In this document: positions 31,001-37,901 of the stretch, one piece after another | How positions within the stretch are numbered: position 1 is the stretch's first letter | Layout: each line of letters opens with the position of its first letter | Source of the DNA: Candidatus Gastranaerophilales bacterium | Lineage (GTDB): Bacteria > Cyanobacteriota > Vampirovibrionia > Gastranaerophilales > Gastranaerophilaceae | DNA: 64,000 nucleotides | Assembly: GCA_944324845.1 (NCBI GenBank) | Contig: CALUXX010000003.1 | Coordinates: 62,001-126,000 of the forward strand | Reading direction: 5' to 3' | The notes under the pieces: generated by a model | The model's input: only the letters and a program-made list of their open reading frames with translations | Databases searched by the model: none | What the model was told of the DNA's origin: nothing | Made by a program: the position numbers and the translations under genes

Positions 31001-32593
31001 GATATAAACATCTTCATTCTTTGTTATTGTACCATTGGATACTGTTAATGTTGATGATACTGAACCATCACCAATATTTAATGTTCCACCATCAAGTAAA
31101 TCTTCTGATGAATTCAAATCAAAAGAATTACCGGCAATATTAATTGTTCCGTCTGTTTGCTTTAATGCACCAGTTTTTTGAGTGTTCTTAATGCTTAATG
31201 TTCCACCCTGAACATTTACATTACCAGCCCAAGTATCAGTTGAATCAAGTGACATTGAACCACTTTTTATATCAACACTTGAACCCCCTGAAATATTTAC
31301 ATCAACTTCTGATGCGACAGAACCACCTTTTAATGTTAATTTTCCATTACCACTATCGCCACCAATATTCAAATTACCGTTTTTAATAGCATCATTGCTA
31401 TTGTTCAATACAAAACTGTCGCCGGTAATATTTGTTGTTCCTCCATTTTGAACAAAAGTTGATGACATAGATTTTTCGGCATTATTAAGATTCAATGTGC
31501 CATTTGCAACATCAAGATTACCATTAATAATATCTTTGTTATCAAGGCTTACATTTCCACCCTTAAGTTTTAATGAACTACCCTCACCAACATTAACATT
31601 TGCAGCTGAATCAATAGTACCTTCCGTTACCGCCAGTTCACCGGTTGTAGAACCATCACCAATATACAAGTCACCACCAGTAATACTGTCTTCTGAATTA
31701 TTTAAGTCAAAACCGGTACCGGTAATTATTGCATCGCCGCCTGTTTGCTTGTATGTTGCGTTGAAAGTTTTTGAAGCTGAATCTAATTTTAATTCTCCAC
31801 TAGATAATGTTACATCACCTCTATAGGTATCTCCGGCATCTAAAGTAACATTTCCACCCTTAACTTCCATTGAACTGTTTTCAAAAATATTTACAGTTGC
31901 ACCAGAACCAACATAACCATGGCTGACTCCCAATGAGCCACTGGTTGCATTTTGACCAATATTTACAGTACCACCAGTAATACTATCTCTATCACTTGCA
32001 AGATCCATGCCTGATCCAGTAACATTCATAGTACCGCCAGTTTGGATTATATGAGATGTCGTCGATGGGGATCTTGTAAATGAATCAAATTCAAGTAATC
32101 CATTAGATATATTTATTTCACCATTGATACTATCTCCGGTATCTATTAAAACTTCGCCTCCTGTAATTGCAAGAGTCGCATCTTGTACTATTGAAAGATT
32201 TACATCACGTCTGATAAAACTATTTTTCGCAATCGTCAATGTTCCGTCTTTATCAGCTGTGACATTACCGCTAGTAGCAATTAACAAACCATTCGTAAGA
32301 GAAGATGAGGTGTAATCGTGAACGGTTAAATCCCCACCATCATGAACGTATAATGTATTTTCACCACCACTATACCAATATGGTTCTGAATCGTGAATAT
32401 CATATATAATTCCGGTTGAACCATCTACACCATTAGCATACATTGTTGAGGTAACGTCTATTATTGTACCGTAGATAGATGGAGACGTAGGTGTGGTAGC
32501 GTCATCTTCGGCTGCCATAACTATATGTCCTGTACTACTTAATAACGTAGCACAAGCTGCAATAGTTAATAATCGTCTAAATTTCTTCTGCAT
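22091..32593 (-). CDS. Giant repeat-containing autotransporter adhesin
   Basis: This 3500-aa protein has a Sec signal peptide (basic MQKKFRR, hydrophobic core, cleavage likely after VMAA near residue 28). A very long Ser/Thr/Asn/Gly-rich passenger follows that is almost free of Cys, then a C-terminal barrel of about 280 residues (alternating hydrophobic strands such as WVEAIGNFETFKF and NFIYQKENWSAYAQVSYAW). The passenger has about 20 long units of roughly 100 aa with the signature GFDLNNxxDxISGG, and four blocks of about 19-aa units (ITDGATVNLxDxSxFNM). The pattern predicts a parallel beta-helix stalk, which would act as a surface adhesin. AAGGGAA precedes the ATG, and a TTGAAT-16-TATAAT promoter lies 46-74 nt upstream. 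The last residue is Leu rather than the usual Phe or Trp. Confidence 0.92.
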   Translation of the reverse strand: MQKKFRRLLTIAACATLLSSTGHIVMAAEDDATTPTSPSIYGTIIDVTSTMYANGVDGSTGIIYDIHDSEPYWYSGGENTLYVHDGGDLTVHDYTSSSLTNGLLIATSGNVTADKDGTLTIAKNSFIRRDVNLSIVQDATLAITGGEVLIDTGDSINGEINISNGLLEFDSFTRSPSTTSHIIQTGGTMNVTGSGMDLASDRDSITGGTVNIGQNATSGSLGVSHGYVGSGATVNIFENSSMEVKGGNVTLDAGDTYRGDVTLSSGELKLDSASKTFNATYKQTGGDAIITGTGFDLNNSEDSITGGDLYIGDGSTTGELAVTEGTIDSAANVNVGEGSSLKLKGGNVSLDNKDIINGNLDVANGTLNLNNAEKSMSSTFVQNGGTTNITGDSFVLNNSNDAIKNGNLNIGGDSGNGKLTLKGGSVASEVDVNISGGSSVDIKSGSMSLDSTDTWAGNVNVQGGTLSIKNTQKTGALKQTDGTINIAGNSFDLNSSEDLLDGGTLNIGDGSVSSTLTVSNGTITKNEDVYINNYSNLNITGGNVTLDSSDSWNGNVNISEGDLSLEDATKSSSGVFYQNGGDTVITGRTFDLNNKLDYIEGGNVTIGNGTSSSKLTMSEGAIASGAKVDLTKNATIEVSGGDLVLDSTDTWNGNLTVSDGTAKLDGISKNEDGIYTQTGGSVTVSGEGLDLNNSEDLINGGLLQIGNGSDTSLTLSQGTIQKGAQVNINKNAQVNVAGGNMYLNSGDTWYGDVNVTEGGYLSIDAINKNAQGTLNQTGGNVDITSSKFELNNAGDKISGGTLTVGSGSNSTILEVSEGTIEEDATVKLNSSSFITVMGNGDVTLDSGDTWNGGVEVNGGTLTLNDINSKNGVLSQLKGTTNINGTGLNLDNEDDQIVGGTLNIGDGGSQSNLTVSKGTITEDASVNLNQNSTLTVDSSGKVALGKTSTINGNIDIKGGTFSLDSLSKDPGGTFTQSGGTATIKGMGFDLNNSGDSISAGVFNVGDGTVASEVSVSKGVIQSSAVTNINSNSKLNISGGTVSLGSDDKYNGEINLSDGELNLKSVTKGEDGVLNQTGGVTTITGTSFGLDNVYDSITGGTINIGNGTVGTVVSVGGGTIAANATTNINSNATLGISGVGNVSLDKSDNLDGNINMSGGTLALDNVDKNSQGVFIQTGGSTTVTGTGFDLNNYQDSISKGSLTIGDGLKESDFTISEGTVEGDVRIDLNENSQINLAGGTLTFDSKDSWDGDINMTSGELTLDNVDEKNGVFTQKKGTTNIVGKGFDLNNAKDNISGGTVNIGNGKVSSDLTVSQGTIGGDAIVNLNELSKLKVNGGSVTFNEEGSINGDISVSSGSLTLNSIGKNSNSKLEQTGGTITVTGDDFDLNNEDDNISHGYFIVGTDTNKADMSISKGTIDKDATTIISKDSTVTVNGGNLSLDGETDTLGGNLNISSGKLELDSISKDEGSTFTQTGGDTSITGNGFSLNNPNDTISGGTVHVGGTVAGSSLGIDGGTISSSAVVTVDKGSAIIMNNGTITDGATLNFKDTSSFEMAEGIITDGATVNLDNNSHFTMDKGTITNDAVVNASNSSTIDIGQGIISDGAQINLDNEAVMNIENGAIKGGAEVNLSDTSVLNMENGNITKNATVTLEDRAEFNMDNGMIAEGANLNLNSQSSFNLKGGEVAEDANIVLDQHATINQTGGKLSLNSADTYKGTINLSSGNLVLNGVNKDPLGVLKQTGGDTKVTGIGFDLNNAKDMILGGSLTVGDVNDISNMKISNGTVSKDVDTTIVQGSTISLTGGNLTLDSEDTIDGNLDISSGKLNLDSAEKSEFGTFTQTGGETFITGNGFDLNNENDNISGGKVIVGGTTPGSDLTLSEGSISSTANVRVDNDSTLNVSGGSITSGATVNIEDSSNLNMTDGEITDKAVVNFEDSSSMTMSGGEISDDAVLNFEDTSSFEMSNGTIKDGAQVNITENSSMTMDKGKITSGAGLNISNEGIFNMNGGSVSDDASVNLEHEAVMNMNNGAIKSGASVNLTDTSVLNMKNGTVTGTASVNLTDRSTFNMEDGTFNDGATLNIDDQGRFNISGGTFDSDANMILSEHGVVNQTGGSVELDKSDTFNGSYNMSGGSLSLDGVKKSENSEFVQTGGDTLITGSTFDLNNTEDKINGGSLTVGTADESSTLTISKGSVGADTDTTIVKDSTINVTGGKLSLNSKDKIEGNINLSKGTVNLDSVTKGQFGTYIQTDGTTNITGTGFTFNNENDMISGGTVNVGGEVANSEFNIAEGTISSSTQVKVNNSSSINMSGGQITDGATVTVKDTSKFNMTDGEISNEAHLVFEDSSQMNMKDGEITDKAVLDFSDESQMNMSDGDITNGSILNFEDNSSFTMTSGEISEGAQVNLRDDAKMEMTDGEVNSNSVITLKDQSSFQMNSSSITDNAVVNMNNESTMNVTDGKIALGATVNMDDYSTLTIDGGAITDEATINVNDRGTVVLTDGTISDAATVNLNDAGTLNVEENGVVDETAVINIGNRGTVNQNGGEMTLNSDDTYNGTLNMAGGNLTIKDISKSESAVYKQTGGTTTLLDTKFTLNNEKDRVSGGTLNIGTVADPATLVIGRGQVDKEASVNVSKGSGIEVSGGSLVLDGETDDLAGSLTISNGTLVLDSMDKKHPESVFTQTGGETYVKGQGFTMNNENDVISGGVVNIGGDTPDSELAMTAGTIKGDAVVNIDNNSSIDIGGTAVVTEGAEITAKDTSSVNVSGGTVTGGAEISLEDSSSLNVSDGEITYDAYISLGEDATLNQSGGKVSLSGTEDVIEGSINVSDGEMTLKDFERTTTDKVKYNQSGGKVNLENSKLVLATPDSVISGGGLNLTNSSLEINNSAENKSDLTMTESDFTLRAGNDYTVTGGDIDKASTITVEKNATLAIEGEDTVVRLDGNNDVITGNLEVAGGTLYISDDLTKITNSEGNYVQTGGNVELDDSTLVMETEGSKIASGSMSLKNNSTLTIGGKSTGVTGGALSIDDTSKLNYLSMAGMTQTTDKIRLNTSGFMNMINGESTKNTIDSLVVNNGKDGDGQADFAIDINARVDGKATSDSFTANTISVSTKDEAGVINISDFQLNGDILGSDAPISKHIRLGKVFDSDKIGDEITFTSTDKEIFTPIGYYKLNASSANDGSYSLDLSRFNPQVFRGQVTTAAAYLNQLSVNDSLFNKAQIRRYSPSYGDMFRNRTALIEGTASYDRTMRESEVWVEAIGNFETFKFNNSLDKVRNNSWGMIVGADFGVKRLRRGWSWVPTGYIAYTGGHQTFNGVSAYQNGAQIGFMSSWMRGKFIESALINAGIYSNDMDVAGHSENAFGYFAGLASKTAYDIPITHNFKIQPAITLAYNMFGKQNFHSDYGNMHMMTGFLNGVNIAPNVNFIYQKENWSAYAQVSYAWNFFGGLDGRAGNVDLNNVRLSEGYVQYALGMTKSFSDRLDMYAQATFRSMGRAGVVCQGGLNWRL
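24180..28060 (-). repeat. Super-repeat: blocks of ~19-aa units alternating with pairs of long units
   Basis: Three blocks of about 10-12 short units (roughly 27500-28060, 26280-26960 and 24990-25730) and a fourth of about four units (24180-24460) each follow the second long unit of a pair. Every block begins with a long-unit tail such as GTISSSAVV. The first three end in an NQTGG or NQNGG boundary, the fourth in NQSGG. This order implies duplication of a whole [two long units plus short block] module. Confidence 0.8.
28080..32100 (-). repeat. Array of about 14 long (~100-aa, ~300-bp) beta-helix units
   Basis: Fourteen successive units share, in order, GGxLNIGDG, SxGTIxxxAxVN, GGxVTLDSxDTWNGN, SxGxLxLD, FxQTGGxTxITG and xFDLNNxxDxI. 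The copies are diverged at the DNA level, so the array is old and should be stable. Six more long units lie between the short-repeat blocks farther along the protein. Confidence 0.85.
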
Positions 32594-32639
32594 ATTCCCT
32601 TATTATTGTTCTATCTCTACGAATACATCTCCACTTGAC

Positions 32640-32667
32640 ATTATAATATGTATCCATGAACATTCAA
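32640..32667 (-). promoter_or_regulatory. Promoter of the autotransporter gene
   Basis: On the minus strand TTGAAT (plus 32662-32667) and TATAAT (plus 32640-32645) are 16 nt apart, giving a leader of about 40 nt. Confidence 0.65.
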
Positions 32668-32700
32668 GAAATTTGCAAAACTTTACATTATTAATGTATT

Positions 32701-33585
32701 TTAAACAATTAACTTATTTTTAAAATTTTCTTGTTGAACTATCCCTATTAATTTATTCAAAAATGCCTTATAGCGAGCTCTTACAGCTTCGCCTGAAAGA
32801 ACTATATCTGCTTGATTTTTACAAGGTCTTACATATATCTCTGCCTTTTTAGAAGCATTTTCATAAATTCCCTTAGCAGATTCTCCTAAATCTCTTTCTG
32901 CTGCGCGTACAAAAAATCTTTCTTTTTGCACTTCACTTCGTACATCTACATATATTCTGAAATCAAACGCATCTTTTATTTTTTCTGTTAATGTAAACAG
33001 TCCTTCTGAAATAATTATTCTGGATGAATGCGCCAATGTATGGTTATCATATCTTTTTGCAGTTCCAGACATATCATATTTTGGAAGATATACAGATTTT
33101 CCTGATAACAATTCTTTTATATGAAAACTCATTAATTCTAATTCTAATGCTTGAGGTATATCTAAATCATAATTCTTTGCAAATTCTGAGAAACTACCCG
33201 CTGCTTTTACCATTTCAGAGCGATCATAATAATAATCATCTGTGTTAACTCTTGTTATAGCATTTTCAATTTCAAATTCTGTTGCAAAAGACTTTATTGT
33301 ATCAATAATATCGAGAGTAATTGTTGACTTTCCGCTTGCTGTTTCGCCGGCTATACCTATTGAGGCGGGTCTTGTAATATTTCCGGATAAATATTTTGCT
33401 AATTTAGATATAATTCCTTGTTTATAACTTACTAATATTGATCCCGGGGAGTTTAATTCTTCTTCAAAAATAATCTTTAATTTCTTTTCAACTTCGTCAA
33501 CCCTATTATAAGGAGTAGAAACATACATTTTTTTTGGTCTTACTACTGTTTCTTCCTTTACCTTATGAAGTATATTTTCTGTCAT
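32701..33585 (-). CDS. Uridine kinase / phosphoribulokinase-family P-loop kinase
   Basis: This 294-aa protein has Walker A GETASGKST at 80-88, an Asp-rich NTDDYYYDRSEM segment after it and a lid-like RAAERD region. These match the PRK/uridine kinase superfamily. It has an unusual N-terminal extension of about 70 residues before the kinase fold. The substrate is probably a nucleoside or related sugar, but I cannot assign it. AAGGA lies 6 nt before the ATG and a TACAAT box lies upstream. It is upstream of the autotransporter on the same strand, but that gene has its own promoter. Confidence 0.8.
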   Translation of the reverse strand: MTENILHKVKEETVVRPKKMYVSTPYNRVDEVEKKLKIIFEEELNSPGSILVSYKQGIISKLAKYLSGNITRPASIGIAGETASGKSTITLDIIDTIKSFATEFEIENAITRVNTDDYYYDRSEMVKAAGSFSEFAKNYDLDIPQALELELMSFHIKELLSGKSVYLPKYDMSGTAKRYDNHTLAHSSRIIISEGLFTLTEKIKDAFDFRIYVDVRSEVQKERFFVRAAERDLGESAKGIYENASKKAEIYVRPCKNQADIVLSGEAVRARYKAFLNKLIGIVQQENFKNKLIV

Positions 33586-33760
33586 ACTGTCCTTCTCAAA
33601 ATTATTGTACTACACAGATAGTCTTTCCCATGACTATACCAGAATAAACTCAAAAAAAAAATATTTTTTGCCTAAATGTTAACTTTAGTAAAGCAATTTG
33701 ACAAACCCAAAATATTCAAATGATAATCTATTCCCTGTTTTTAGCTCTTTATTTTTATGA

Positions 33761-33766
33761 TATAAT
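33761..33766 (+). promoter_or_regulatory. -10 box of dapL
   Basis: A perfect TATAAT lies 38 nt before the dapL ATG, with a T-rich but poorly matching -35 region. Confidence 0.5.
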
Positions 33767-33804
33767 TTTTCCGTAAGGTTAGTTAAACAGGGAGTGTTTG
33801 ATTT

Positions 33805-34980
33805 ATGAATATTAATACTAATTACCAAAACATTTCAGACAGTTATTTATTTTCAACTATTGCAAAAAAGGTAAATGAATTTTCTAAAGCAAATCCTGAT
33901 AAAGAAATTATCAAATTAGGTATTGGAGATGTTACTCTTCCTCTTTGCAAAATCGTTGTAAAAGCGCTAAAAGATGCATCTGAAGAAATGGGAGTTAAGG
34001 AAACCTTTAGAGGTTACGGACCTGAACAAGGGTATGATTTTTTAAGAGAAAAGGTTCAAGCTTATTACAAAAATCATAATGTTAATCTTGACATTGACGA
34101 AATATTTATTTCTGACGGTGCTAAATCTGATTTAGGAAATATTCTTGATTTATTTTCTACAGAAAATACCGTACTTGTTCCAGACCCTGTTTATCCTGTT
34201 TATGTTGACACAAACACTATGGCTGGCAGAAAAATTGTTTACATTGATGCAAATGCACAAAACGAATTTTTACCGCTTCCTGATGAAAGCATAAAAGCTG
34301 ATATCATATATATTTGTTCTCCTAATAACCCGACTGGCGCGGTTTATAATAAAGAACAACTAAAAAAATGGGTTGATTATGCAATTAAAAATAATGCAGT
34401 AATCCTTTTTGATTCTGCTTACGAATGCTTTATAACAGATAAAGAATTACCTCATAGTATTTATGAAATTGAAGGTGCAAAAAATTGTGCTATTGAATTT
34501 TGTTCATTATCAAAAATGGCAGGATTTACAGGTACAAGATGCGGTTATACAATCGTTCCTAAAGATATTGAAAACGGATTACTTAATAAAATGTGGCTAA
34601 GACGTCAAACGACAAAATTCAATGGAGTTCCATACATTATTCAAAGAGGCGCGGAAGCTGTATTCACACTTGACGGACAAAAAGAAATTCAAGAAAACTT
34701 AAATTACTATAAAGAAAATGCCAAAATTATTTCAGATACCCTTAAAAAACATAACATTTGGCATATCGGCGGAAAACATTCACCATATATTTGGTTGAAA
34801 TGTCCTAACAATATGACATCTTGGGAATTTTTCGATTACTTATTGGAAAATGTTCAAATTGTCGGAACTCCAGGCTCAGGTTTTGGCAAAAACGGAGAAG
34901 GTTATTTCAGATTAACTTCTTTCGGAAGCAGAGAAAATACAATTAAAGCTTGCGAAAGATTAGATAAATTCTTAAAATAA
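33805..34980 (+). CDS. dapL: LL-diaminopimelate aminotransferase
   Basis: This 391-aa PLP enzyme converts tetrahydrodipicolinate directly to LL-diaminopimelate, bypassing the acylated DAP pathways. It has the fold type I signatures SPNNPTG (172-178), FDSAYECFI (202-210) and the PLP lysine Lys237 in SLSKMAGFTGTRCG. GTRCG and the N-terminal KLGIGDVTLP match DapL rather than general aspartate aminotransferases. DapL is known from plants, cyanobacteria, chlamydiae and some anaerobes, which fits the inferred lineage. GGGAG lies about 8 nt before the ATG. A strong inverted repeat terminates it. Confidence 0.93.
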   Translation: MNINTNYQNISDSYLFSTIAKKVNEFSKANPDKEIIKLGIGDVTLPLCKIVVKALKDASEEMGVKETFRGYGPEQGYDFLREKVQAYYKNHNVNLDIDEIFISDGAKSDLGNILDLFSTENTVLVPDPVYPVYVDTNTMAGRKIVYIDANAQNEFLPLPDESIKADIIYICSPNNPTGAVYNKEQLKKWVDYAIKNNAVILFDSAYECFITDKELPHSIYEIEGAKNCAIEFCSLSKMAGFTGTRCGYTIVPKDIENGLLNKMWLRRQTTKFNGVPYIIQRGAEAVFTLDGQKEIQENLNYYKENAKIISDTLKKHNIWHIGGKHSPYIWLKCPNNMTSWEFFDYLLENVQIVGTPGSGFGKNGEGYFRLTSFGSRENTIKACERLDKFLK

Positions 34981-35000
34981 TTTTGGACAAATTTTTACTA

Positions 35001-35034
35001 ATGGCGCGGCAATGAAAATTCATTGCCGCGCCAT
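35001..35034. terminator. Terminator between convergent dapL and hypothetical operon
   Basis: ATGGCGCGGCAATG and its reverse complement CATTGCCGCGCCAT form a 14-bp GC-rich stem. A short T stretch follows on the plus strand; the minus strand has a weaker one. Confidence 0.85.
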
Positions 35035-35047
35035 TTTATTCATTACT

Positions 35048-35548
35048 TTATTGCCTAAATCTATCCGAAAGATAACTTAATATTGCCCCGCCAATTTCTT
35101 CATTAGGATCAAAAGGTTGATTTGGGTTATTTGGTTTTAGGGAATTTTTAATCAGCATATTAACCAAAGGTCCAAACGCATCAGGAACTTGTATTTTCCT
35201 GTAAATTCCAGCCAAGAAAGTTTGAATATTTGGAGATTCTGTATTATTAAACCTTGCAAATATCGGATATAATTTCTCAATCCCTTTAACTCCTGAATCG
35301 TGAAGTCTATTCATAACATAAAGAGCTTCTGTCACTTGGGCTTCGTTATTGGAATGAATTAAAATATCAGAAAGATAAGGAAGTGCATTTTCTCTTTGAT
35401 TTACAAAATAATCAACTTCATTATTATCAAATGTACAATAATTTTTTCCATTAGAAGGTAATTGGCAAGATGCACAAATATATGGTTGATTTTGCCTTTG
35501 ATATTGGTATGAATTTTGATAATTTACTATCGGAATTTGTTGTATCAT
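35048..35548 (-). CDS. Hypothetical protein, helical-repeat-like
   Basis: This 166-aa protein has a Tyr/Gln/Asn-rich N-terminus, a CASCQLPSNGKNYC cysteine cluster near residues 25-38, and then amphipathic helices (ALPYLSDILIHSNNEAQVTEALYVM) like HEAT/ARM repeats. I do not recognise the family. GGAG precedes the ATG. It is the last gene of the three-gene operon that starts at 37759, 17 nt after the preceding gene, so it is expected to share the upstream riboswitch control. Confidence 0.75.
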   Translation of the reverse strand: MIQQIPIVNYQNSYQYQRQNQPYICASCQLPSNGKNYCTFDNNEVDYFVNQRENALPYLSDILIHSNNEAQVTEALYVMNRLHDSGVKGIEKLYPIFARFNNTESPNIQTFLAGIYRKIQVPDAFGPLVNMLIKNSLKPNNPNQPFDPNEEIGGAILSYLSDRFRQ

Positions 35549-35565
35549 TTTTTAACTCCATAAGT

Positions 35566-37062
35566 TTATGAATACACATAAGGTGGTCCGTTTTTAACTT
35601 CGAATAATATATTTTCTGCCATAGATTTTAACTCTTCTTTTGTGCGATTACCGCTATCTACTTGTTTGTAAAATTCATCAACAAGCGGAGAAATTGCAGC
35701 ATCTTTTTTGGATTTAAAATTACGCAATTCTGTTGAAACAAGTCGTTTTTGAAGTTCTAATTCGGTTTCTGCATTAATCTTTTTTACCTGAACTTCTTTT
35801 ATCGCATCACCTGCTAGTTTTCCGCCATAACTTATCGCACTTATTCCGGTTATTCCCAAAAATAATTGTTTGAATTGAGGATTTTCGGTATCTATTAACC
35901 AGTTATAGAAAAACGCCCGATAATCATCCACAAAAGAATTAAATGCAGGTCGAGGAGTTCCATCTCCGCCAATATTTGGATTTACTTGCGTTGTTGAGGC
36001 TTTCATTTTGGATAAAATCCTATTTAAAAATTCTGTTTTTTCTTCAGATTTATTCCACTTTAATTTATTTATTTGTGTTGATATAAATTCTTCTGCTTTA
36101 TCTGAGCCATCAAGCGACAGGAACATGTATTCAAGCGTATCTTTATCGGTATCTTTAGGATACTCCCCTGATGAGTCAACTATTGATGAAATTGTATCTT
36201 TTATTTTTTGCAAATTTTGCTGTAAATGAAGTTTGCCTTTGGTTAAATTTTTCAATGACAAATACCCAAGCCCCACAATAGATACAGCCGTTCCAACACC
36301 AAGCAAAACATTTCCTAAATTAAATGACTTTTTATTTTTGTTTGTATTTTTATCTGATGAAGTAAATGACATCAAATATTTTGACTTACCAAAATTAGGC
36401 AAAATTGGTTCTTCATCCGATACTAAATATTTTTCAAAATCATTTGCATACTTAGAAAGCATACTTCTTATAATTTGAATTTTTCCAGAAAAAGATTGTG
36501 TTTCTACATCAATTAAATTTTCTTGAAGATTTTTTTGAATATCAGCTTCTTTTCGTTTTACCCAAATATCTTTATAACCGTCAAAAAATGTTTTTCCCAT
36601 AAATGCCATTGCAGAAAGTGCCAAAACTCCACCTGCTGCAATAAATGTTTTTTTATTAGGACTTTGCACCATTTGATAAATTACTTGATATGTTTCTTTG
36701 CTAAGATTAACATTTCTGGTTAATGTAGGAAGCCACTTTTCTTTAGGCAAATCCTTAGCCGCTTTTGCACTTCTGCTAATCAATGCCGTAGCCATTGTAA
36801 TTACTGACATTACGCCAAGTGCGATAGCGCTTAACGGCAACAATTTTTTATCAATAATTCTGTTGTCTGAATACAAATTTTCAGGCATTTGTGTATTACT
36901 TGAGATTAAATAAGCATTTCGTGAACTTGATAAATTATTTATTCCAACATTATTATTAACCACAACACCTTCTTTTGTGCTGATTAAATTTTTCCTTTGA
37001 GAATTTGTTAAGTTCCTCTGCTGCCTTATATTTTCCGAATCATTCAACGGATTTATGTACAT
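35566..37062 (-). CDS. Hypothetical multi-pass membrane protein
   Basis: This protein of about 498 aa has hydrophobic segments near residues 78-96 (LSAIALGVMSVITMATALI), 140-160, 250-270 and 395-415, separated by long Lys-rich helical stretches. No known domain is visible. The frame also has an ATG at 37074, but AAAGG directly abuts that codon. At 37062 the same site is 12 nt away, so I prefer the latter. It overlaps the end of the preceding gene, which indicates translational coupling. Function is unknown; two neighbours with Cys motifs suggest a shared envelope-associated complex (inference). Confidence 0.78.
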   Translation of the reverse strand: MYINPLNDSENIRQQRNLTNSQRKNLISTKEGVVVNNNVGINNLSSSRNAYLISSNTQMPENLYSDNRIIDKKLLPLSAIALGVMSVITMATALISRSAKAAKDLPKEKWLPTLTRNVNLSKETYQVIYQMVQSPNKKTFIAAGGVLALSAMAFMGKTFFDGYKDIWVKRKEADIQKNLQENLIDVETQSFSGKIQIIRSMLSKYANDFEKYLVSDEEPILPNFGKSKYLMSFTSSDKNTNKNKKSFNLGNVLLGVGTAVSIVGLGYLSLKNLTKGKLHLQQNLQKIKDTISSIVDSSGEYPKDTDKDTLEYMFLSLDGSDKAEEFISTQINKLKWNKSEEKTEFLNRILSKMKASTTQVNPNIGGDGTPRPAFNSFVDDYRAFFYNWLIDTENPQFKQLFLGITGISAISYGGKLAGDAIKEVQVKKINAETELELQKRLVSTELRNFKSKKDAAISPLVDEFYKQVDSGNRTKEELKSMAENILFEVKNGPPYVYS

Positions 37063-37759
37063 CTTTTTCGTCATCCTTTTTTGTTTTGTGCGTTATATTT
37101 TTATATAATTTGTGAATGTATGTTTTAAGTTCAAATAAACGTTTTGCTTCTTCTGCTTTTTGTTCTTCATCTTCTGTTTCAAAAGTGCCAAATACAAAAA
37201 ATGAAAACTTTAATTTCTTTTTCAAATTTGAAACAAATTTTGAAAAATTTTCCTTTATCGCCGTATCCATTTCTCCATATATTGCAGCCAATTTATCGGA
37301 TATATCCGTAAATTTCTGTTTTATATTTTGGGTCAGATTTACAAAATTTGTCGGAAAATTTTGTAAAAATTGAAGAGGTTTGGCAACAAAATTTATAAGG
37401 ATAAAATTTGTTGGAAGTGCGATAATTTTAGGCATTTTATTATTTATAAACGCTGAAATATCCATCAATCTTTGATGAGTCGCTGTTATATTTTTTTGAA
37501 AATCAACAAGTGCTTGGATATGACTTTCTTGAGCTGCTTTCGCACTTTCTCGTGCCTGTTTTTGCGCTCTTAACATTGCTCCTATTGCAGCACACTGATT
37601 ATATGACATCTCACCAACATTTCGTGGAATATCCCTTTTACTTGTAGAATTACCACCTGCCATTCCACTACAAATAGGACAGGCGCCTAATGGCAAACCA
37701 TGTGGACATGTACCCGGCTTTGCAGCTTGTGTTCTTACAGGTGCTGATTTTATTGACAT
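37040..37759 (-). CDS. Hypothetical Cys-motif protein under riboswitch control
   Basis: This 239-aa protein has an N-terminal TCPHGLPLGACPICSGMAGG segment, a zinc-ribbon-like Cys/His cluster at about residues 17-34. A helical region (SYNQCAAIGAMLRAQKQARE), a hydrophobic stretch (IIALPTNFILINFVAKPL) and a charged coiled-coil tail follow. I do not recognise the family. The start codon is preceded by AGAGGA 7 nt upstream, and that SD lies inside the terminator hairpin of the upstream riboswitch. First gene of a three-gene operon. Confidence 0.78.
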   Translation of the reverse strand: MSIKSAPVRTQAAKPGTCPHGLPLGACPICSGMAGGNSTSKRDIPRNVGEMSYNQCAAIGAMLRAQKQARESAKAAQESHIQALVDFQKNITATHQRLMDISAFINNKMPKIIALPTNFILINFVAKPLQFLQNFPTNFVNLTQNIKQKFTDISDKLAAIYGEMDTAIKENFSKFVSNLKKKLKFSFFVFGTFETEDEEQKAEEAKRLFELKTYIHKLYKNITHKTKKDDEKDVHKSVE

Positions 37760-37784
37760 AAAAAAATCCTCTAACTTTAGAGGA
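37760..37784 (-). terminator. Expression-platform hairpin containing the Shine-Dalgarno site
   Basis: On the minus strand TCCTCTAA and TTAGAGGA form an 8-bp stem with a 2-nt loop, followed by T7 and then the ATG. The SD (AGAGGA) is the right arm, so the hairpin could both terminate transcription and hide the ribosome site. Confidence 0.7.
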
Positions 37785-37897
37785 CACTACAAAAATACCT
37801 GCTATATTCATATCGCACGTGAATATAGTTATTTTTGAGCATTCCGACTTTTACGGCTGCGGCTACAGTTGGAGATCTTCACTCCATTTCCTCTTAT
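37761..37897 (-). ncRNA. Probable cobalamin-type (cobalamin-II-like) riboswitch
   Basis: Read on the minus strand, the leader has the short-form cobalamin core in order: GAGGAAA; a P4-like stem TGGAG/CTCCA closing a TGAAGAT T-loop; an L5-like stretch GTAGCCGCAGCC; GTAA; and the B12-box-like AGTCGGAATGCTC, whose CTC can pair with the first GAG. Downstream, a 9-bp hairpin (CTATATTCA/TGAATATAG, plus 37802-37828) has loop bases TGCG complementary to CGCA in L5, as in the L5-L13 kissing loop. A final hairpin (plus 37767-37784) with a T7 tract precedes the ATG. The ligand is inferred from similarity to env8-type elements. Confidence 0.62.
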
Positions 37898-37901
37898 TTA
37901 G

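Noticed and set aside
23127-32315. Many open frames of 60-176 aa on the plus strand inside the autotransporter gene
   Set aside because: They are antisense shadows of a repetitive, Ser/Thr/Asn-rich coding frame, have repetitive low-complexity translations, and lack ribosome sites.
22091-32593. CRISPR-like periodic repeats
   Set aside because: The periodicity is protein-level (about 57 bp and 300 bp) inside one continuous frame; the DNA copies are diverged and there are no unique spacers.
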